Shown here piece after piece: positions 26,431 to 34,734 of a stretch of 64,000 nucleotides of DNA. Both the position numbers and the translations under genes were made by a program. The notes beneath the pieces were generated by a model that was not told the origin of the DNA, did no database searches, and saw nothing but the letters and a program-made list of their open reading frames with translations. This DNA is from Mangrovibacter phragmitis (GTDB lineage: Bacteria; Pseudomonadota; Gammaproteobacteria; Enterobacterales; Enterobacteriaceae). The stretch's first letter is position 1. Every line of letters begins with the position of its first letter. The stretch lies in assembly GCF_001655675.1 (NCBI RefSeq), contig NZ_LYRP01000001.1, positions 124,001 to 188,000 of the forward strand, given 5' to 3'.

Positions 26431-27551
26431 TGGTGACCCGGTTTTATAAGCTGTGCCTGGTCACCACGCTTTTACAGGCTTCCCTGGCAGTAACCCCACG
26501 GCCTGCAGCAGCACAAAACCTGTCGCCCACTGCCCACGCGCTACAACAATGTACGAGCCATTCCTCATCACAGATTTGCCTGCAGACGATCGCGTTGGCA
26601 CACCATGCTGGCAATTTCTCGTGGTATGTCGCCAGCGTCAATGGTACGGGTGATCCCCATGCGGCGCTGATTGTCGTTCATGGTTACCCGCACGATGCCA
26701 GATACAGCCTGGAAGCAGGCATCGCGGCAATTAAAGCCGCCCGCATTACTACCCCAACTCTGGTTATTGCACCAATATTTCAGGCGCAGAAAGGCGCACA
26801 TTGCCAAAAGCCTGGTGAGGTAAGTGCGAAACCGGGTGATGCCCGCTGGTCTTGTGGCGGCTGGATGAGTGGTGAAGTATCTCTGGGAAGTCCACCTGGT
26901 ATCAGCTCATTTCACGCCATGGATACGTTAGTACGCCAACTTCACCAGCAGTGGCCAGATTTACACGCCATAACTGTGGCAGGGTTTTCTGCGGGTGGGC
27001 AGTTTGTTCAGCACTATATTGGTGTTGCTGCACTGCCACCAGGCGGGTTGAATTTGCGCTACCTGGTGGCTTCACCCGGAAGCTGGCTTTATTTCGATGC
27101 ACAGCGCCCTGTCGCGGTCCTCAACAACAAGCCCGCTGCAGACTCTCAATGTGGCCCTGCTGGCAGGTATCCGGCCAGGTGCCAGATCACTATGACTTTA
27201 CCTGACGCAACGGTTTGCCCGAATTATAATAGCGGGAAATATGGTGTGGCCAGATGGCCTTTGGCAAAAAGCCGTGCGGCACGTATTCGTTACCAACAGG
27301 CGGATATCAGTTATATGGTTGGCGCACAAGATAGTGGCACCGGGCCGGGAACAGCAAGCAAACGCCTGGATAAGACCTGTGCTGCTACCCTTCAGGGGAG
27401 TTACCGGTTACAACGCGCGCAGAATTATCTGGCCTGGGAGCAGGCCCGGCTTCCTTCATTACACCCAGAAACGTTAAGTGTTGTGCCCGGTTGTGCGCAC
27501 GATGTTGGCTGTGTGCTACCGGGTTTTGCCGCAAGGCACCCACTGTTTTAG
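26430..27551 (+). CDS. secreted alpha/beta-hydrolase-like protein
   Basis: The 373-residue protein begins with a signal peptide (cleavage near AAAQN). An alpha/beta hydrolase core is suggested by VVHGYPHDA (oxyanion region), the nucleophile elbow GFSAGGQF with S187, and a late His in PGCAHDV. There are many Cys, consistent with periplasmic disulphides. The start codon is GTG at 26430, overlapping the TAG stop of the LysR gene by one base, with GGAGG seven bases upstream, so the two are translationally coupled. I do not recognise the exact family or the substrate. An esterase or peptidase acting in the periplasm is plausible. Confidence 0.72.
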   Translation: MVTRFYKLCLVTTLLQASLAVTPRPAAAQNLSPTAHALQQCTSHSSSQICLQTIALAHHAGNFSWYVASVNGTGDPHAALIVVHGYPHDARYSLEAGIAAIKAARITTPTLVIAPIFQAQKGAHCQKPGEVSAKPGDARWSCGGWMSGEVSLGSPPGISSFHAMDTLVRQLHQQWPDLHAITVAGFSAGGQFVQHYIGVAALPPGGLNLRYLVASPGSWLYFDAQRPVAVLNNKPAADSQCGPAGRYPARCQITMTLPDATVCPNYNSGKYGVARWPLAKSRAARIRYQQADISYMVGAQDSGTGPGTASKRLDKTCAATLQGSYRLQRAQNYLAWEQARLPSLHPETLSVVPGCAHDVGCVLPGFAARHPLF

Positions 27552-27569
27552 GAGGACAGTTTACATCAC

Positions 27570-28868
27570 CTAAGCTTTACCTTGTCTTTGCTGCCAAAGA
27601 TGCGACAGTAAAGCAGGTATAAAGGTCAATGTTAGCCGATGCATTTTGAACACAGTTCCATTTTTGTAGCCATAATTCAGTACAGTAAGAGAGAGAAACT
27701 CCAGTGCCACAACAGAGCAGGCTGCGCCTGTTATTCCATGGTTTTTAATAAGAAAATATGAAACAGGCATACACAGCAGTAAAGCAATAAATGACTTATA
27801 CGATAGATAACGATAGCCAGAGAATTTTACAATATATCTTGAAGAAACTGCCCCCATTGCAGACAGCATTGTACCTGCACAAAGAATAACAGCCGGGCGC
27901 CAGGCGGTTGTGAATGCCGGCCCATAGAGAGTTTTAATAATATAGCTGCCAAATATTATGAATCCAACAATGACTACTGTGGAAATTACGGCAATAATGA
28001 CATTTAATTGAGTGGTTTTAATTGCGGCCAGATTTTCATTCTCTTCATTGTAAATTGAAGGAAAACAGGATGTCACAAATGCCAACATAATGAAGTTCCA
28101 TGATGTTGCCAGGGTAACTGCAACTGAATAAATACCCAGCTCATGAGACCCCGAAAGCTCTGAAAGGAAAAAAATATTTACCCGCGGGTAAATTGCAACA
28201 GATATGTTGGCAATAAACATTGCGCTACCAGTCATTATAAGGTACTTGAAGTGCTGCAGATATTTTTCCTGGCGGATGTTTTTAGTTCTTTCCTCATCCT
28301 TCATATAGTAAAAATACACGCGCATCATAAAAGGGATTAATGTTGTTGTTATAATGGGCAGCGTTAGCAGTAATGGGTTTAACTGCATATAAACAATAAT
28401 ATATCTCATTGCAAGGCTGATTATCAGTCCAAATAAATTTAGAATGGCGTTCCGCTTTGAGTTTAAATTGGTGTCATTATATGTAGCAACAACGTCTATG
28501 GCCGTAAAAAAACTCGCGATCCCGACAGCACAGAAAAATACAAATTCAACATAATTATCTGATCGCACATAGAGTAATATCCCTGCAGCACATAAAATAT
28601 AGATAATTACTCGCAGTATCAAGGAGGTTTTGGCAAGCTTTATTCCTGATAACCTTTTTTTTGATAGCCGTTTGATAATAATATTTTCACTACCGAATTG
28701 AGCAACGACTATTACAATTTGAAAGCAAGCGATTGCCAGTGCGATTTGCCCAACCATTGATGGGCCAATATAACGAGCAACGAAAGCACTGACCAAAAAA
28801 AGCCCGAGCATGGATATAACTTTCTCTATAATGAGCCATGACGAGTTAATCAATGAATTTTTTTTCAT
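27570..28868 (-). CDS. Wzx-like polysaccharide flippase (MATE/MOP superfamily)
   Basis: The 432-residue protein has about 12 to 14 predicted transmembrane helices and the PST/Wzx layout: N-terminal VISMLGLFLVSAFVARYIGP, FGSENIIIKRLSKKRL, and a charged loop KDEERTKNIRQEKY. Such proteins flip undecaprenyl-linked O-antigen or capsule units across the inner membrane. It stands alone, without glycosyltransferases or a polymerase, and its base composition is visibly richer in A and T than the genes on both sides. Both points suggest horizontal acquisition or a remnant of a surface-polysaccharide locus. The frame is intact. Confidence 0.82.
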   Translation of the reverse strand: MKKNSLINSSWLIIEKVISMLGLFLVSAFVARYIGPSMVGQIALAIACFQIVIVVAQFGSENIIIKRLSKKRLSGIKLAKTSLILRVIIYILCAAGILLYVRSDNYVEFVFFCAVGIASFFTAIDVVATYNDTNLNSKRNAILNLFGLIISLAMRYIIVYMQLNPLLLTLPIITTTLIPFMMRVYFYYMKDEERTKNIRQEKYLQHFKYLIMTGSAMFIANISVAIYPRVNIFFLSELSGSHELGIYSVAVTLATSWNFIMLAFVTSCFPSIYNEENENLAAIKTTQLNVIIAVISTVVIVGFIIFGSYIIKTLYGPAFTTAWRPAVILCAGTMLSAMGAVSSRYIVKFSGYRYLSYKSFIALLLCMPVSYFLIKNHGITGAACSVVALEFLSLTVLNYGYKNGTVFKMHRLTLTFIPALLSHLWQQRQGKA

Positions 28869-29327
28869 TATTTCACCATGCAGTTATGTTCATTCATCAG
28901 TATCTTTGTAGCTAATATCAATGAATTTCATTACATCCATGGTGTTTTTTTTGCGTCTTTTCACCCACCAGAAAACAATGATGAGTGCAATGACTATCAG
29001 GATGAGCCATTTCATATTAATCTCTGCTGTGTGCGAAATAATAAAATATTATTTTTGGTGCCTGTTTTGTCTGTTTATATTTTTAAAATGCAGATATTAT
29101 ATGAAAATCCAGCGCTTCGTGATTGTCGGATTTTCTGGCTGCTTTTGGGGGATTATAAATTAAAGAGAATATATTCTCTACACCACTAATGGAAATCAGA
29201 ATTACCTCAGCTGGTGTAGAGAATTAAATATTGATTGGTCGCTTTTCTCAGAATTGCCAGGGTATCACCTTAACGTACTGTTTTTAAAAATTATTTTCAT
29301 GGGGAAATATTCCCTGTGATTTCAGGA
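28869..29327. other. AT-rich intergenic region with inverted repeats, no gene seen
   Basis: The 459 bases between the flippase start and the mdcH stop hold no convincing gene (a 103-codon plus frame has no ribosome site or family). They share the low-GC composition of the flippase, so the foreign segment probably extends here. The notable content is the nested repeat at 29164-29224. Confidence 0.5.
29164..29224. repeat. nested inverted repeats downstream of mdcH
   Basis: ATTCTCTACACCA (29173-29185) and TGGTGTAGAGAAT (29212-29224) form a perfect 13-base inverted repeat with a 26-base spacer. The left arm also overlaps a 16-base palindrome AGAGAATATATTCTCT (29164-29179), so the AGAGAAT element occurs three times. 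It could serve as the terminator of the mdc operon, a regulator site for the flippase, or an insertion scar. The T-tract is poor. Confidence 0.7.
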
Positions 29328-30242
29328 CTATTCCCCTTTCACCCGCTGCGCCAGGCGCTGAATTGTCGCGAGTGGTGTAGTGGAATATGCCACACATTCC
29401 CCCTGGGTCACCGCCTGGCGGGTTAACCCTGTCAGTGTGCTGCCGGGTTGCATTTCAATAAACAGCCGTGCATCGCGTTCCATAGCTGCCACCATGGCAT
29501 CCCGCCAGTTCACTGTGCGTGCCATGTTGAAAGCCAGGTCGTTTGCCAGAGCCGGGCCTTGCCAGACAGCACGGGCTGTACTGCCACTGAGCCAGGTGCA
29601 GTCCGGGCGTGACACTGTCACTGACTGCATGGCCTGGGCCAGCTTTTCTGCAGGAGCATCCAGCAACGGGCAGTGAGATGGAACACTGACATCCAGTTGT
29701 TTCGCGCGGGTTGCACCCAGTGCCAGAGCCTGCTGTGCAACCTGTTCCATTGCTGTTGTGCTGCCCGCAATCACAATCTGTGTTTCGGCATTGATATTTG
29801 CCACCCAGGTTGTCTGGTTATCCACCAGTTTTTCCACCTGCCCCAGGCTGAGGCCCATAATCGCAGTCAGCCCGTAACCACTCGGCCAGGCTTCTTCCAT
29901 TAACGAACCACGTAACGCAACCAGTCGGACGGCGTCTTCATATGCCAGCGCCCCGGCTACTACGGCTGCAGGGTACGCGCCTATTGATAATCCACACACC
30001 ATATCCGGACGTACACCAGCGTCAGCAAGGGAACGCGCTGTTGCTACGGCAGAAATTAACAGGCAAAGCTGCACTGCTCGTGTGTGCTTCAGCGCTTGTG
30101 GAGTATCCAGGTGGTCAAACTCACTACCCAGAATTGCCCGGGTTTGGGTAAACAGTTCACGGGTTACCGGGGTGTCCGGGCAGTCAGCCAGCATGCCTGG
30201 GTACTGCGTGCCCTGCCCCGGGAAAGTAAACATAACTTTCAT
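29328..30242 (-). CDS. mdcH: malonate decarboxylase epsilon subunit, malonyl-CoA:ACP transacylase
   Basis: The 304-residue FabD-type acyltransferase has N-terminal FTFPGQGTQYPGM, the nucleophile elbow GLSIGAY and a C-terminal EMQPGSTLTGL with the usual acyltransferase layout. MdcH loads malonyl onto the MdcC acyl carrier subunit to start the catalytic cycle. The start at 30242 has AGGAGAGAGG upstream and overlaps the mdcG stop by one base (TGATG). A longer upstream frame exists but lies within mdcG. It is the last gene of the operon. Confidence 0.94.
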   Translation of the reverse strand: MKVMFTFPGQGTQYPGMLADCPDTPVTRELFTQTRAILGSEFDHLDTPQALKHTRAVQLCLLISAVATARSLADAGVRPDMVCGLSIGAYPAAVVAGALAYEDAVRLVALRGSLMEEAWPSGYGLTAIMGLSLGQVEKLVDNQTTWVANINAETQIVIAGSTTAMEQVAQQALALGATRAKQLDVSVPSHCPLLDAPAEKLAQAMQSVTVSRPDCTWLSGSTARAVWQGPALANDLAFNMARTVNWRDAMVAAMERDARLFIEMQPGSTLTGLTRQAVTQGECVAYSTTPLATIQRLAQRVKGE

Positions 30243-30862
30243 CAGAACCTCTCTCCTGTTACTGGTTGCCAGGGATGCGATGTATTGTATGGACCGGTGC
30301 TGGTCTTCAGAAGTACCCGGCCATCGCGCAGCCATTCATTCAGTGAAAAGCCGCCATAAGGGGTTTCCACCTGGGTGTCTGCACGGCAGCCCAGGTGCGC
30401 GACCACCTGCTGCCAGGCAATAAGTTGTTCATGCTCTAACTCCACAGGCGCGCGAATCACAAGATCAAGATCGCTGTCGTTATGTAATACAGCCTGCCCG
30501 GTTGCCAGCGCAAACCCCGTGCTACCAGTAATTCCCCACACCCACGGCCAGGTATGCTGGCACAATTGGGCCGCTGCCAGCAGCGGTGCCTGTTTTGCAA
30601 AAGGAGAATTGCCGATGTGTGCCGGAGTTGCCAGAGCCTCGGGAGGCAGGTAACCAACCACCTGCTCTGGCATCACCCACCCGGCAGCGCGCTCTCCACG
30701 CCCTTTCCCACGCACGCCGACAGGAATAGCCCCGTCGTTACGCCAGTCCCGCCGCACGACAACCGGTTGTGCCAGTGACCAGCGCTGGTGTAGCCAGCTA
30801 TATTGCCGGGTAAATACAGGTTCACTGTTGAGCCACAAAAGATCGTGCGGACGGTATTGCAT
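30242..30862 (-). CDS. mdcG: phosphoribosyl-dephospho-CoA transferase (holo-ACP synthase)
   Basis: The 206-residue protein is a nucleotidyltransferase-fold enzyme with the GSTGFAL...NDSDLDLVI pattern (Gly-Ser then Asp-x-Asp metal site). MdcG transfers the 2'-(5''-triphosphoribosyl)-3'-dephospho-CoA made by MdcB onto Ser25 of MdcC. The start at 30862 lies two bases after the mdcF stop with AGGA inside mdcF; an upstream ATG falls deeper in mdcF and is rejected. Confidence 0.93.
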   Translation of the reverse strand: MQYRPHDLLWLNSEPVFTRQYSWLHQRWSLAQPVVVRRDWRNDGAIPVGVRGKGRGERAAGWVMPEQVVGYLPPEALATPAHIGNSPFAKQAPLLAAAQLCQHTWPWVWGITGSTGFALATGQAVLHNDSDLDLVIRAPVELEHEQLIAWQQVVAHLGCRADTQVETPYGGFSLNEWLRDGRVLLKTSTGPYNTSHPWQPVTGERF

Positions 30863-30864
30863 AG

Positions 30865-31824
30865 TTAAAGTCCTGAAGTCAGGGAAATAAATAACGGTAA
30901 CGACAGAATGCACAGCACGGAGCTAATCAACAATACAGCTTCAGCATCTGGCGACTGCACGCCAAAACGGTTACCGAACACCACACCAAAGAAACCGGCA
31001 GACAGCGCAATCATCAGCACCCCGGTAATAGCAATGGCACCATGCAGACCCAGCGCAAGGACAATAACAAAGGCAATTGCTGGTTGAATCAGGAGTTTAG
31101 TGATGCTGGAGATAATCACCATGCTGTTAATTTTTAGTTTACGGGCAGACAGGATCACCCCAGTCAGGAACAGCGCTGCAGCGGTTGCAGATAATCCCAA
31201 CGGTTTAATTGACGACAGCAACAGTTCCGGCATACGAATGCCAATAGCGGACAGGATAACCCCCAGTAACGGGCCCCAGACAATAGGTTTCTTCACGGAA
31301 CGCCACATCAGAACCGGCAACATCGCCATTGTTGAGCGGGTATTCTCCCCGGACTGGCGTGCTTTTTCGCGTTCCAGAATCAGCAGGCACAGCGGTGTTA
31401 ACAACACAGAACCGCAGGCAATTGACACCGCAACAGACAAAGAAGTGGACGGTCCCTCACCTAATACACTGCCAAGGATTGGCAGACCAAGTGCTGCATA
31501 GTTTGGCAATGCAACAGTCAGAGTCAGTACAGCGGCATCTTGTGGGCTTTTCTTAAATACGCCTACCGCGAGGAAGTAGATAGCAGCGTAAGTTACCCAC
31601 ATTGCCAGCACCAGGATAAGAATGAGTGGGGACTGTTTCACAATACCAACCCAGGGTGTCTGCACTGTTGCACTAAACAGCGCGGCTGGTAACGCAAAGT
31701 CCATCACGAATATATTTAACAGAGAGACATTCTTGTTATCGACCATCTTTGTTTTACCTGCCATGAAACCCAGCAGCATGATGATAAAGATGGGGGCAAG
31801 GGCATGCACAATTACATACGTCAT
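30865..31824 (-). CDS. mdcF: malonate transporter, AEC family
   Basis: The 319-residue inner-membrane protein has about ten transmembrane helices and is of the auxin efflux carrier (AEC) type (N-terminus VHALAPIFIIMLLGFMAGK). In the malonate operon this position encodes MdcF, proposed to import malonate. The start at 31824 has AGGTGA upstream. It is separated from mdcE by 112 bases that contain a strong hairpin, unlike the tight junctions elsewhere in the operon. Confidence 0.92.
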   Translation of the reverse strand: MTYVIVHALAPIFIIMLLGFMAGKTKMVDNKNVSLLNIFVMDFALPAALFSATVQTPWVGIVKQSPLILILVLAMWVTYAAIYFLAVGVFKKSPQDAAVLTLTVALPNYAALGLPILGSVLGEGPSTSLSVAVSIACGSVLLTPLCLLILEREKARQSGENTRSTMAMLPVLMWRSVKKPIVWGPLLGVILSAIGIRMPELLLSSIKPLGLSATAAALFLTGVILSARKLKINSMVIISSITKLLIQPAIAFVIVLALGLHGAIAITGVLMIALSAGFFGVVFGNRFGVQSPDAEAVLLISSVLCILSLPLFISLTSGL

Positions 31825-31884
31825 AAATTCACCTGTAGTTATAACAATAAAATGTTTGCGATGTTTTACAGACAAGCCGGGTTA

Positions 31885-31904
31885 ATGGGCGCCAGGGCGC
31901 CCAT
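31885..31904 (-). promoter_or_regulatory. hairpin in the mdcE-mdcF spacer
   Basis: ATGGGCGCC and GGCGCCCAT form a perfect nine-base inverted repeat separated by two bases. There is no T-tract on the operon strand. It may stabilise the 3' end of the enzyme-subunit message or attenuate transcription into mdcF. Confidence 0.55.
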
Positions 31905-31936
31905 GCTCATCTGGCAGGTTTTTTTTATGAGAATCT

Positions 31937-32734
31937 TTACCAGGCCGCTCGCAGGCGCTCACGAACCAATTTTGAGTGGCGACGGTTTTCTGCTCCCAAC
32001 CGGTTTTTCAGCGTGATGTCATTACGGGCATCGCAGACTGCCTGTGCCACAGTCTTCGTCACCAGGGTTATGTCATCCGGTGTCGGGGCATCAGGGTTAG
32101 TAATGTCAAGCAATTCACTGAGCAGGCCCAGAGTGCTGTAGTTTTTGATGTCGTAGGCCATTGGCGGAATGGTGGAGGCCAGTTTTTCCAGCGATTCGAC
32201 AGTACGTAACGTAATACGTGCAGCAGACGCTTTACCCATGGCGTGGATCAGTACATTGCCATCGTTGAACGCAATCAGGCGGTTTGCCTGGTAACCGTGC
32301 GCCAGAAACGCACCAGACATGGCTTTACCAACAATCAAACCAACGACGGGGTGCCCTGCCAGGCGTGCTTTGGCATACGCACCCGCGGCACCAGCCAGTG
32401 CCTGATGAATACCAAAAGCTTCTTCACGGCGGCCATAAGCCTGGCTTGGTACATCAATGACTGCGATAATCGGGCGTTTAACGCTTTTTTCAGCATCTTC
32501 GTCAATTGTACGGTTAACGACTTTTGCCAGTGTCCAGCCTTCCAGCAACCCGACTTCGCCCCGTGCGGCGCGTGGATAGTGGTTGTTGGCATCCGGTACC
32601 ACAGCAATAAAACGCACAAACTGCCCGTCGAGTGTGGCGTCTGCAACCTGCACTGACGGGCACAGCCCCGGCATACGTTGCGCACCTGATGCCAGTTTAT
32701 CCAGCCATAGTGCTGCGCGATTTTGTTGGCTCAT
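31937..32734 (-). CDS. mdcE: malonate decarboxylase gamma subunit
   Basis: A 265-residue crotonase-like carboxyltransferase domain protein. MdcE pairs with MdcD to decarboxylate malonyl-ACP to acetyl-ACP without biotin. Seen: IAVIDVPSQAYGRREEAFG, GLIVGKAMSGAFLAHGYQANR and an oxyanion-type GxAxSG turn. Its ATG directly follows the mdcD stop (TAAATG), with GGAGGG upstream. Length is normal for Klebsiella-type MdcE. Confidence 0.94.
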   Translation of the reverse strand: MSQQNRAALWLDKLASGAQRMPGLCPSVQVADATLDGQFVRFIAVVPDANNHYPRAARGEVGLLEGWTLAKVVNRTIDEDAEKSVKRPIIAVIDVPSQAYGRREEAFGIHQALAGAAGAYAKARLAGHPVVGLIVGKAMSGAFLAHGYQANRLIAFNDGNVLIHAMGKASAARITLRTVESLEKLASTIPPMAYDIKNYSTLGLLSELLDITNPDAPTPDDITLVTKTVAQAVCDARNDITLKNRLGAENRRHSKLVRERLRAAW

Positions 32735-33568
32735 TTATTTACCCTCCCCGGCAAAAAATGCACTAATTTGCTCGGAATCGACCTGTTTAGCGGTATCAAA
32801 AGTGGTTAAACGGGCCAGAAACTCGTCATAATTGTCTGAGCGGTGAGTGTCAGGCACGCCTTTGGCAAGGCATTGGTTGACTGCGTCTTTCATTGCATTC
32901 ACGTTGTCATCAACTAAGCCGTCAACCAGCCCACTGCGTGAGCGAACTTCACCACCGGTTATGCTCCAGATAAACGGGCGGTCACGGGAGTCGTACTCTT
33001 CGATGCCTGCTTCCTGTTCGATAACCTGCGGACCATTCAGGCCCAGGCGCGCTTCCCGGGTGACCAGTAAATAACTGCACAACCCGGCAGCAATAGACAT
33101 CCCGCCGAAGCAACCCACTGTACCGGCAATAATGCCCACAACTGGCTGGTAACGGCGCAGGTCAACAATTGCAGCGTGAATGTCTGCAATGGCCGCCAGA
33201 CCAAGGTTGGCTTCCTGCAGGCGTACCCCGCCGGTTTCCAGGCACAACACAGCCTGAGTTGGTATACCCTTGCGGTTATCTTCCGCAGCCAGCTCCAGAG
33301 CTGCGGCCATTTTGGCACCAGAAACTTCACCCATACTGCCGCCCTGGAATGCTCCTTCTACAGCAACCACAACGGAGGGTTTGCCCTGAATGGTGCCTTT
33401 GGCGATAACCATGCCGTCATCGCTTTGGGGAACAATTCCCTGCGGCCCAAGCCAGGGGGACATCAGCCCGTCAAATGGCCCGAGCAATTCACGGTAGCTA
33501 CCCTCATCCAGTATTGCTTTCGCCCGGTCTCTGGCTCTCAGTTCAATAAAGCTCTGAAATTCACGCAT
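32735..33568 (-). CDS. mdcD: malonate decarboxylase beta subunit
   Basis: A 277-residue carboxyltransferase-fold subunit related to acetyl-CoA carboxylase beta. Seen: VVVAVEGAFQGGSMGEVSGAK, LCLETGGVRLQEANLG and GTVGCFGGMSIAAGLC. With MdcE it catalyses decarboxylation of the malonyl thioester on MdcC. The start overlaps the end of mdcC by eight bases and has AGAGGTGAG upstream, which indicates coupled translation. Confidence 0.95.
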   Translation of the reverse strand: MREFQSFIELRARDRAKAILDEGSYRELLGPFDGLMSPWLGPQGIVPQSDDGMVIAKGTIQGKPSVVVAVEGAFQGGSMGEVSGAKMAAALELAAEDNRKGIPTQAVLCLETGGVRLQEANLGLAAIADIHAAIVDLRRYQPVVGIIAGTVGCFGGMSIAAGLCSYLLVTREARLGLNGPQVIEQEAGIEEYDSRDRPFIWSITGGEVRSRSGLVDGLVDDNVNAMKDAVNQCLAKGVPDTHRSDNYDEFLARLTTFDTAKQVDSEQISAFFAGEGK

Positions 33569-33860
33569 GGCTCACCTCTTCAAATACTTGTTCGATGCGA
33601 ATACGGGCCACACCTGGCGTTGCGCCAAAATCGTGGATCTGCATTTGCCCTGCGGGTAATTGCCCCAGTGAACGAATACGTTCAAACAGCGCCTGCCAGC
33701 GTGCCTGAGAATTATCCACGGAGGTGGTGATTGCGATTTCCAGTGTTTGTCCTGCAGTGGACTCAAATAACACTTCCATATCGCCTGACCCCACGACGCC
33801 AGCCAGTGCTTTGCCACTGACAAGGCGGGAGGCCGGAAAAGACAATGAAATCTGTTCCAT
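33561..33860 (-). CDS. mdcC: malonate decarboxylase acyl carrier protein (delta subunit)
   Basis: A 99-residue carrier subunit. Ser25 in VVGSGDMEVL is at the position that carries the phosphoribosyl-dephospho-CoA prosthetic group in Klebsiella MdcC. It shuttles malonyl and acetyl groups between MdcA, MdcH and the MdcD-MdcE decarboxylase. AAGAGG precedes the ATG. Length and the location of the modified serine match the family. Confidence 0.95.
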   Translation of the reverse strand: MEQISLSFPASRLVSGKALAGVVGSGDMEVLFESTAGQTLEIAITTSVDNSQARWQALFERIRSLGQLPAGQMQIHDFGATPGVARIRIEQVFEEVSHA

Positions 33861-33882
33861 AACAACCTCTTAAAAATAACGT

Positions 33883-34734
33883 TTACGATGCCGGCAATGC
33901 GACACGGTCAATAAATAGCGTGGCGGCCAGTAAGTCTGCGGCACCACCTGGTGAGGCATTGAGCCTGAGCATGGTCTGGTCGAGGTCAGCAAGCTGCTGC
34001 CTGCCTGCGCGGCTGGCGCATCCCCCGGCTTTCAGAACCGCATTTGCGCCCTGCTGCATCGCTTCAAGACCAACCATTCCGGCGCGCGATAATACGCAGG
34101 TGTCACTGAGCGTGGTCATGATAGACATCAGAGCATCCAGCATGGCGTGCTGCTCACTGGCCCCTTGTGCGCGGCTGTGCAATAAAGCAGGCAGACCACG
34201 TTTCATCACATGAGGGAAGCCCTGAGCGGCCTCTTCCCGTGCGCCCGGTACGCGGTAACGGTGGCTGGCCCGCAGGCCTTTACTGAATACCGTTGGTGCG
34301 GCCTGGTCTGGTAGCTGAGCAAGGCGTGCTGCCTGCTCGCTGATGGCACTGGCTGTTGCATTTCCAGACAACATGGCGCAACTGCTTACCATCAGACCGA
34401 GTGCCCAAATTGCGCCCCGGTGCGTATTCACGCCGTTGGTTGCCGCCATCATGCTCTGCTCACCTTCTCGCCCGAGGCGGCCTATTAATTGACGTAATGC
34501 GACATCTGCCGGCCTGCGCCAGCACTGTTGTGCCAGCGCGAAAAATGTCGGGGTCAGGCTGTGTGCTGAGCGTTCCATCAGACTGAGTGATAAATCGCTG
34601 TGCGCGCCATTTCCCCGGCTGTCCACAAGACCAGGCTTAGGGCTAAGGCGGGCTTCGTCAATCAGGCAGCGGGTTGCTGTCTGTGCCAGACGTTGCGCAA
34701 CAGCATCAGCACTGCTCTGTGGCTGTAGTTTCAT
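33883..34734 (-). CDS. mdcB: triphosphoribosyl-dephospho-CoA synthase
   Basis: The 283-residue CitG/MdcB-family enzyme makes 2'-(5''-triphosphoribosyl)-3'-dephospho-CoA from ATP and dephospho-CoA. Family motifs: EARLSPKPGLVDSRGNGAH, TNGVNTHRGAIW, PGAREEAAQGFP and ASPGGAADLLAA near the C-terminus. Its ATG overlaps the mdcA stop (TAATG). It supplies the precursor that MdcG attaches to MdcC. Confidence 0.95.
   Translation of the reverse strand: MKLQPQSSADAVAQRLAQTATRCLIDEARLSPKPGLVDSRGNGAHSDLSLSLMERSAHSLTPTFFALAQQCWRRPADVALRQLIGRLGREGEQSMMAATNGVNTHRGAIWALGLMVSSCAMLSGNATASAISEQAARLAQLPDQAAPTVFSKGLRASHRYRVPGAREEAAQGFPHVMKRGLPALLHSRAQGASEQHAMLDALMSIMTTLSDTCVLSRAGMVGLEAMQQGANAVLKAGGCASRAGRQQLADLDQTMLRLNASPGGAADLLAATLFIDRVALPAS

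Noticed and set aside
28878-29189. 103-codon plus-strand frame beside the flippase
   Set aside because: No ribosome site or recognisable domain; AT-rich chance frame running into the inverted repeat.
30242-30335. Upstream extension of mdcH
   Set aside because: The extra residues come from the mdcG gene; the ATG at 30242 has a strong ribosome site and the FabD-type N-terminus.
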